A DNA stretch of 64,000 nucleotides from Polyangiaceae bacterium (GTDB taxonomy: Bacteria > Myxococcota_A > Polyangia > Polyangiales > Polyangiaceae). Made by a program: the position numbers and the translations under genes. Of this stretch, positions 58,934 through 64,000 are shown in pieces. The notes beneath the pieces are model-generated. The model worked only from the letters and a program-made list of their open reading frames with translations. It did no database searches and had not been told where the DNA came from. The first letter of the stretch is position 1. Every line of letters begins with the position of its first letter. The DNA lies in the NCBI GenBank assembly GCA_020633205.1, contig JACKEB010000010.1, positions 1,178,001-1,242,000 of the forward strand, written 5' to 3'.

Positions 58934-61900
58934 ATGAGCCACGACGACGACACTCGATCCTATCGCTTCGGCGACCCCAATCAGCTCCGGGTGGAAGACC
59001 ACCTGGTGGATCTCATGGAAGGCACCGCCAGCGACGAAGTGCTGGACCTGGTAGCCGGCTCCGACGCCTACCGCGACGCGCGCTTCGAGGCGGAGCAAGC
59101 CGCACGCGTCGCAGAAGCCTCGGGCGCTGACTTTCAGCTTCCGAGCGACTTCGAAGCCCGGGTGATGGCGCTCCACGACGAACGTTTCCCTGAGGCAAAT
59201 ACCTCGGCCGATAGCGTAGCGCTCGAGCCGCCGCCGCCCGCGCCACAAACGGCACCTCTGTGGTCCACAGAGAGCGACGATGTAGCTCCGAGCGACGCAG
59301 AGCTTGTGCGGGAAACCCTACCTCCCATGACGCAGCCTCCGATCACCCAGCCTCTGGGTGGGGCCGGACTGGACGGCGAAGCACCGCAGTCCGGAGAGAC
59401 TGCGGTCCGCTCAGGCCAAACCCAACCGGAGTTCGCCCCCCTGGAGCAGCGTAGCTCCGGCATCACCGCGGTGCGCTCAGGGCAAACGGAAATTGACGCC
59501 CCGGCCCTGGCGGAGCACCGCGCCGCGCGTGTTGAGACCGCGCAAACCGAAGCAACCCTGCAGAGCGCACAACGGGTGGGCCACACCGAGTTCGCAGACT
59601 CCTCAGACCTCGCCGAGGCCGAAGGGTCCGCGTCCAGCACGGTCGAGTCCAGTGCGGTAGCACGCGCTTCTCATCCCGTGTCCAACCGGGATGCTGATCC
59701 GCGCGGCAGTGATGCCCGTACCGGGCACCCCAACTCGAGCGGGCAAGCACCGGTCGCAAGCTCAATTCCTGCCAACAAGGCGCGGGGCTCAGAGCTACGG
59801 GCTGAAGCGAAGGCGAAGCCCCGCGGCTCGCGCCGTGGCCTCTTCATTGCTGGAGGTAGTGTGTTGGCGCTCGCAGCGGCGGCTGCGGTCACACTGGTGC
59901 AGCTCAACAAGGGTGGCGGCACGGATGAAGATCCGGTGGCGGGTTGGCACGGCAACGTGTCCGAAACCGTCGGCAGTGGCCTCTCGGTGTGTGATGCAGA
60001 GGGAGCCAACTGCAGCGCCGCCCAAGATGAGAGCGAGGTCGGCGCTGGGCGTGTGCTGCGCACGGATCCGAACACCCAGGCCAAGCTGAAGCTATCGGAC
60101 GGCAGCTGGTTGACGCTGGATCGCTCGACCGAGGTTGCCCTGGTCGCCGGGGAAGCGCGCCACGCAAAGCTGGTCAGCGGTCGGGTGGCGGCAGACGTCG
60201 CCAAGGTGGAAGGCAAGCTTGCCCACATCACGTTACCGCAGGGCAAGATTGAGGTGCTGGGTACCAAGTTCGCCGTCACGGCTTTGGGAAGCTCGACCAG
60301 CGTCGATGTGAGCCGGGGCGCCGTGAAGCTGATGGACACCCGAGGCCGTGAGGTCGTGGTGCGCGCCGGCGAGGAGGGCCGTCTCGACGAGGGGATCCCC
60401 CCGTACGCGGCAAGCGCTCCAACGCTCGGAGAGGCGCTCGCTTGGAGCGACCTGCAAAACCCAAACGAAAAAGAGCAGCACGACGTTCGCGGCCTGGGTG
60501 AGCTGCGCGCCAAGAAACCAGGCGAGAAGGACGAACGCAAAGGCGCCGTGCGCTTGACCTCTCACGAGGTGAAGGTGCGCATGGTCGGCCAGCTCGCTCG
60601 CACCGAGGTCGAAGAGGTCTTCAGCAATGAGACCGACGAGGTGCTGGAAGGGATCTTCCGTTTCCCAATCCCCCCGGATGCCAAGATCGAGCGTCTGGCC
60701 CTCGAAGTCGACGGCAAGCTCGAAGAAGGCGCCTTCGTGGACCGGGAGCGCGCCGCTGCTATTTGGCGCGGCAGCATCGTCAACGCGGCACCGCAGGCCC
60801 GGAAGCTGATCCGAGACGAGATCATCTGGGTGCCCGGGCCTTGGCGCGATCCGGCACTCCTCGAGTGGCAGCGGGGCGGCCGCTTTGAGCTGCGCATCTT
60901 CCCGATCCCGAAGCGCGGCTCGCGGCGCGTGGTGCTGGCGTACAGCCAGGTGCTCAAGCCGACCGGCGGCGTCCGCCGCTACACCTATCCCCTCGCTCAC
61001 GATCCGAGCGGGAGCACCGAGGTAGACCGCTTCGGTATCGACCTTCAGGTCAAGGGCAACGACCCGTCCTTTGGCGTGCGCACCATCGGCTACGAGCTGA
61101 ACTCGGGCACGTCGCCTTCTGATTCCACTCGGAAAACCTTCGACGCCACGAAGTTCCGCCCAGCGGGCGACCTGGTGGTTGAGTACGCGCTGCCCAATCG
61201 CGACCAGGAACTCACGGCTTGGGCGTACAAACCGACAGCGGAGGACCTGAAGGGCACCGCCGATAAGGATCCATCGGGCACCCCGAACGACGCCGCCTAC
61301 GTGGCCCTCGCGCTGCGACCCAAGTTGCCGCGCAGCGTGGAGGGCGCGCAGCGTGACTTCGCCATCGTGGTGGACTCCAGTCGCTCGATGTTCGGTGAGC
61401 GCTACGAGCGCGCCGCCGCCCTCACCTCGCGCGTGATTCGTGAGCTCGACGGACAGGACCGAGTCACCGTGCTGGCCTGTGACCAGAGCTGTCGCACCAT
61501 GGCAGGTGGCCTGCTCCCCCCAGGAGCAGAGACGGCAGTCGCCGCCAAGAAGTTCCTGGAGGCAGAGGCGCCTGAGGGTGGCTCAGACGTGTGTGCCGCG
61601 GTCGATGCCGCACGGCAAGCAGTGCCGCGAGACGCTCAGCGTAGCTTGCGCGTGGTCTACATCGGCGACGGCACGCCCACGGTGGGTGCCATCAAGCCGG
61701 CGTATATCGAGCAGTGGGTCAAGCGCACCGTGCCTTCCGGCGAAGGCACCGTGACCACGGTCGCCATCGGCACCGACTCAGACCTGGACACCCTGGGCGC
61801 GTTGTCTCGAGCTGGTGGTGGCGTGGTGCTGCCGTTCGTTCCTGGTCAGCGGCTGTCCGAGGCTGCGTTTGGTGTGCTCGGGGCGACCTACGGCAGCTCG

Positions 61901-63571
61901 CTGTCGGACGTGCGCGTGGAGCTCCCGCCGGGACTCAGTGAGGTTGCGCCGAACCAGCTCGATAGCATCGTCGCTGGTGGCGAAGAGCTGGTCGTCGCGC
62001 GCATGGCGGGCGACTCCGTCTCCGGTTCGGTGGTGTTGCGCGGCAAGGTCGGAGGCAAGGACTTCGAGCAGCGCTATCCGCTGCAGCTCACGGCGCGCAG
62101 CGAGCGCGGAAACACCTTCGTGCCGCGGCTGTTCGCCGCCGCCAAGATCGCCGACCTCGAACGCGAGACCGGGGCTGAGGCCCGCAAGCAAGCGGTGGAG
62201 CTCTCTCAGCGCTTCGACGTCGCGAGCCGCTTCACGTCCCTGTTGGTCTTGGAGAGCCCTGCGATGTTCAAGGCCTTCGGTCTCGACAACAGCCGCGCGC
62301 TGCCCGACTGGAGCGGCGAAGAAGACGTGAGCGCGGTCAGCGCGAAGGGCGACCTCGACGTGGCCGACGACGAGGCGCCTCAGAGCGAAGCCGAGCTCGC
62401 GGACAACGGCGCCGAGGGAGGCTTCGGGCTGGGGTCTGCGGGAGGCAGCGTGCCGAAAAGCGCGGCCAACATGCCGCCGATGCCGGCCGCCACGAGTAGG
62501 CCTGAAGCAGCGCCGCGCACTTCGAAGCCGAAGCCCGCGCCGAAGATGGACCGTGCAGATCCTTGGGGAAGCAGCACCCCCTTCGAGGAGAAGCCCGTGG
62601 AGCGCTGGCGCCCGCCGCCGCGCCGCATGATCCCCATGCGCCGCGTCTTCGAGCGCACCGGGACGGTAGTTACGGATCGCCTGGTGCCGAAGGCGGCCAC
62701 CCCAGAGAAGATCGCCGAAGCGGATCGCGACGTACAGGCTGACGGCAACCGCCGCCAAGCAGTCAAGCAGCTCTACACCTTGCTCGCGCTCAGCGGAAAC
62801 CTCGACCGCGCCCGTGGTGTTGCGGACCAGTGGTCCGACAAGGACCCCCTCGACCCCGAGGCGCTCACCGCTCGCGCTGACTTGCTCGCGGAGGACGGCC
62901 AGCGTGACCGCGCCGTGCGCCTGCTCGGTAGCGTGATCGACGTTCGCCCCGATGACGTCGCTGGCCAGAAGCGACTGGCTCGCCTCTTCCGCTGGTCTGG
63001 GCGTCCGGAGCAAGGCTGTCGCTTCAGCCTGGCGATCGCGCAAATCAAGAACACGGATCCGAAGCTCCTCGCGGAGGCGGTGAGCTGCGCGCGCCAAACC
63101 GGTGTCAGCTGGATGGCCGAGCGCATGCTCGAATCGGTCGACGCGCGCACCAAGGTGGGCGCCGAGGCGCTGGCGAAGAAGATCGACAACGCCGACAAGC
63201 TCTCCGGCGACTTCCGCGTGGAAGCAAGCTGGAGCGGCGGCAACACGGATCTGGACCTCGCCCTGTTGCACCCCGACGGCCACCGCGTGTCTTGGCTAGG
63301 AGCCCCGACGCGCTCGATCATCACCGCAACGGATGTCACGAGCACGAGCCGCGAGGGGCTTGCCCTGCGTGGCGCCAAGGCGGGTGAATACGTGGTGGAG
63401 GTGGTGCGCGCCAGTGGCTCTGGCCCGGTCAGCGGCACGGTCACCGTCAGCGTTGCGGGAACCAAGAAGCAGATCCCGTTCACCTTGGATGGTCAGCGCC
63501 GAACCCTCGGCGTCGTGACCATCGGCTTCAAGTCGAAGCTCGTGCCGGTTCGCGGCTGGGGTTGGCGCTAG
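58934..63571 (+). CDS. Giant transmembrane FecR-VIT-VWA-TPR-DUF2135 protein, candidate anti-sigma factor
   Basis: The 1545-residue protein starts 7 bp after the sigma factor. Residues 1-75 are a small acidic helical domain that could bind the sigma factor. A Pro/Ser/Gln-rich region with a repeated TAVRSGQT leads to one membrane helix at about 302-324. Outside the membrane lie a FecR-like beta domain (about 365-490: SDGSWLTLDRSTEVALVAGE, GKIEVLGTKFAVTALGSSTS), a VIT domain (about 542-675), a VWA domain with the MIDAS DSSRS (about 809-985), a low-complexity linker, TPR-like helices (about 1270-1410) and a DUF2135-like end (WSGGNTDLDLALLHPDGHRV). Ligand unknown. Confidence 0.85.
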   Translation: MSHDDDTRSYRFGDPNQLRVEDHLVDLMEGTASDEVLDLVAGSDAYRDARFEAEQAARVAEASGADFQLPSDFEARVMALHDERFPEANTSADSVALEPPPPAPQTAPLWSTESDDVAPSDAELVRETLPPMTQPPITQPLGGAGLDGEAPQSGETAVRSGQTQPEFAPLEQRSSGITAVRSGQTEIDAPALAEHRAARVETAQTEATLQSAQRVGHTEFADSSDLAEAEGSASSTVESSAVARASHPVSNRDADPRGSDARTGHPNSSGQAPVASSIPANKARGSELRAEAKAKPRGSRRGLFIAGGSVLALAAAAAVTLVQLNKGGGTDEDPVAGWHGNVSETVGSGLSVCDAEGANCSAAQDESEVGAGRVLRTDPNTQAKLKLSDGSWLTLDRSTEVALVAGEARHAKLVSGRVAADVAKVEGKLAHITLPQGKIEVLGTKFAVTALGSSTSVDVSRGAVKLMDTRGREVVVRAGEEGRLDEGIPPYAASAPTLGEALAWSDLQNPNEKEQHDVRGLGELRAKKPGEKDERKGAVRLTSHEVKVRMVGQLARTEVEEVFSNETDEVLEGIFRFPIPPDAKIERLALEVDGKLEEGAFVDRERAAAIWRGSIVNAAPQARKLIRDEIIWVPGPWRDPALLEWQRGGRFELRIFPIPKRGSRRVVLAYSQVLKPTGGVRRYTYPLAHDPSGSTEVDRFGIDLQVKGNDPSFGVRTIGYELNSGTSPSDSTRKTFDATKFRPAGDLVVEYALPNRDQELTAWAYKPTAEDLKGTADKDPSGTPNDAAYVALALRPKLPRSVEGAQRDFAIVVDSSRSMFGERYERAAALTSRVIRELDGQDRVTVLACDQSCRTMAGGLLPPGAETAVAAKKFLEAEAPEGGSDVCAAVDAARQAVPRDAQRSLRVVYIGDGTPTVGAIKPAYIEQWVKRTVPSGEGTVTTVAIGTDSDLDTLGALSRAGGGVVLPFVPGQRLSEAAFGVLGATYGSSLSDVRVELPPGLSEVAPNQLDSIVAGGEELVVARMAGDSVSGSVVLRGKVGGKDFEQRYPLQLTARSERGNTFVPRLFAAAKIADLERETGAEARKQAVELSQRFDVASRFTSLLVLESPAMFKAFGLDNSRALPDWSGEEDVSAVSAKGDLDVADDEAPQSEAELADNGAEGGFGLGSAGGSVPKSAANMPPMPAATSRPEAAPRTSKPKPAPKMDRADPWGSSTPFEEKPVERWRPPPRRMIPMRRVFERTGTVVTDRLVPKAATPEKIAEADRDVQADGNRRQAVKQLYTLLALSGNLDRARGVADQWSDKDPLDPEALTARADLLAEDGQRDRAVRLLGSVIDVRPDDVAGQKRLARLFRWSGRPEQGCRFSLAIAQIKNTDPKLLAEAVSCARQTGVSWMAERMLESVDARTKVGAEALAKKIDNADKLSGDFRVEASWSGGNTDLDLALLHPDGHRVSWLGAPTRSIITATDVTSTSREGLALRGAKAGEYVVEVVRASGSGPVSGTVTVSVAGTKKQIPFTLDGQRRTLGVVTIGFKSKLVPVRGWGWR

Positions 63572-63610
63572 CGAGCCGGATTCCTCTACAGAAAAACAAA
63601 CCGTTGACGA

Positions 63611-63644
63611 CGCGAACGCCCACTCTGAGAAGTGGGCGTTCGCG
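63611..63644 (+). terminator. Rho-independent terminator after the sigma operon
   Basis: A 14-bp perfect stem (CGCGAACGCCCACT / AGTGGGCGTTCGCG) with a CTGAGA loop starts 39 bp after the stop of the giant protein and is followed by CATTTCGC. The T-tract is poor, but the stem is the strongest in this part of the window. Confidence 0.7.
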
Positions 63645-63766
63645 CATTTCGCGCCGAGGCGCGGACAAGCAACAATCGTGAAGACGAAGCGCTTCCGCAA
63701 GTTTGAGGGGCGGGAAGCTGTAAGCCGTGGGGTCGCTGATGCGTTCTCGCGCGTATGGAGACTGCG

Positions 63767-64000
63767 ATGAAGAAATCAAGCACCAAGAGCTCGTTGACGT
63801 TGGCTTGGCTCGTGGGCCTTGGGCTGCTCGGCGCCTGCGCGTCGAACCCCACTCCGCCCCCTGCGAACGGTCCACAACCCGTAGCGAGCGGTTCCGCGAA
63901 CACGCTCACAGTGGCCCAGGGGGAAGATCCTGAAAAGGACCCTGAAGAGTGGGGCATTGTCGGCGCCCCGAACGACCCTCAGTACACCGAGGTCGTGAAC
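63767..64000 (+). CDS. Lipoprotein (partial, runs off right edge)
   Basis: The frame starts at ATG 63767 with GGAG 9 bp upstream and reads MKKSSTKSSLTLAWLVGLGL, then LGACASNP, a good lipobox. A Pro/Ala/Asn spacer follows and then an acidic stretch (GEDPEKDPEEWGIVGAPNDP). Only 78 residues are visible. It lies beyond the terminator of the sigma-factor operon, so it probably has its own promoter, but it could be a target of that system. Confidence 0.75.
   Translation, partial: MKKSSTKSSLTLAWLVGLGLLGACASNPTPPPANGPQPVASGSANTLTVAQGEDPEKDPEEWGIVGAPNDPQYTEVVN

Noticed and set aside
61778..63283. Long minus-strand open frame of 501 codons inside the giant VIT-VWA gene
   Set aside because: It is antisense to clear VWA and TPR coding sequence, is Arg/Ala/His-rich with no domain or signal, and long shadow frames are expected at this GC content.

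Overview
The window is high-GC bacterial DNA, almost certainly from a myxobacterium-like member of Myxococcota (Polyangia/Sorangiineae style). The signs are a MYXO-CTERM-type C-terminal sorting tail (protein ending at 33475), four eukaryote-like Ser/Thr protein kinases in 64 kb, many lipoproteins with long Gly/Ser/Asn/Ala spacers, Cys-rich repeat lipoproteins, and a DUF1552 + DUF1592-type secreted cytochrome pair. No rRNA, tRNA, CRISPR, phage or insertion sequence was recognised. All assignments come from reading the sequence; no database search was run.

Layout. 1-5.4 kb: polysaccharide/cell-envelope genes (truncated glycosyltransferase, methyltransferase, sugar epimerase), a TonB-like envelope-spanning protein, and an LCM-family methyltransferase. 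5.4-18.2 kb: a membrane Ser/Thr kinase, a cytoplasmic PAS hybrid histidine kinase, a YhhQ-type queuosine-precursor transporter, an alpha/beta-hydrolase lipoprotein, heme A synthase, a secreted repeat protein, and a kinase plus exported-protein operon. 18.2-26.4 kb: a 0.7 kb apparently gene-free stretch, a lipoprotein GH31 glycosidase, divergent from a Tat-exported DUF1552 protein translationally coupled to a large c-type cytochrome-like lipoprotein that carries a C-terminal cellulose-binding (CBM2-like) domain, then a Cys-rich lipoprotein. 26.7-39.8 kb: a malyl-CoA-lyase-like enzyme, a dCache sensor Ser/Thr kinase, a lipoprotein with MYXO-CTERM tail, a HEAT-like lipoprotein, an SRPBCC protein, an alkaline-phosphatase-superfamily membrane enzyme and a diacylglycerol-kinase-like protein.

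39.9-50.3 kb is the best defined system: a tightly overlapping operon for a cytosolic group 3b (sulfhydrogenase-type, NAD(P)-linked) [NiFe] hydrogenase, hyhB - cNMP-binding protein - hyhG - hyhS - hyhL - maturation protease - hypA - hypF - hypC - hypD - hypE. Diaphorase and Fe-S subunits, catalytic subunits, protease and all Hyp factors except HypB are present. A Ser/Thr kinase follows 30 bp after hypE.

52.4-58.1 kb holds a GMC oxidoreductase, a FATP-type acyl-CoA synthetase, and a minus-strand Fpg/Nei glycosylase - CrcB - thioesterase group. 58.4-63.6 kb holds an ECF sigma factor immediately followed by a 1545-residue single-pass membrane protein with FecR-like, VIT, VWA, TPR-like and DUF2135-like regions, an unusual candidate anti-sigma/surface-sensing system. 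A lipoprotein runs off the right edge.

Across the window a G-rich motif (TTTGGGGGAGAGGCGC-like) recurs at about eight sites on either strand, mostly between genes; I could not assign it to a known element.
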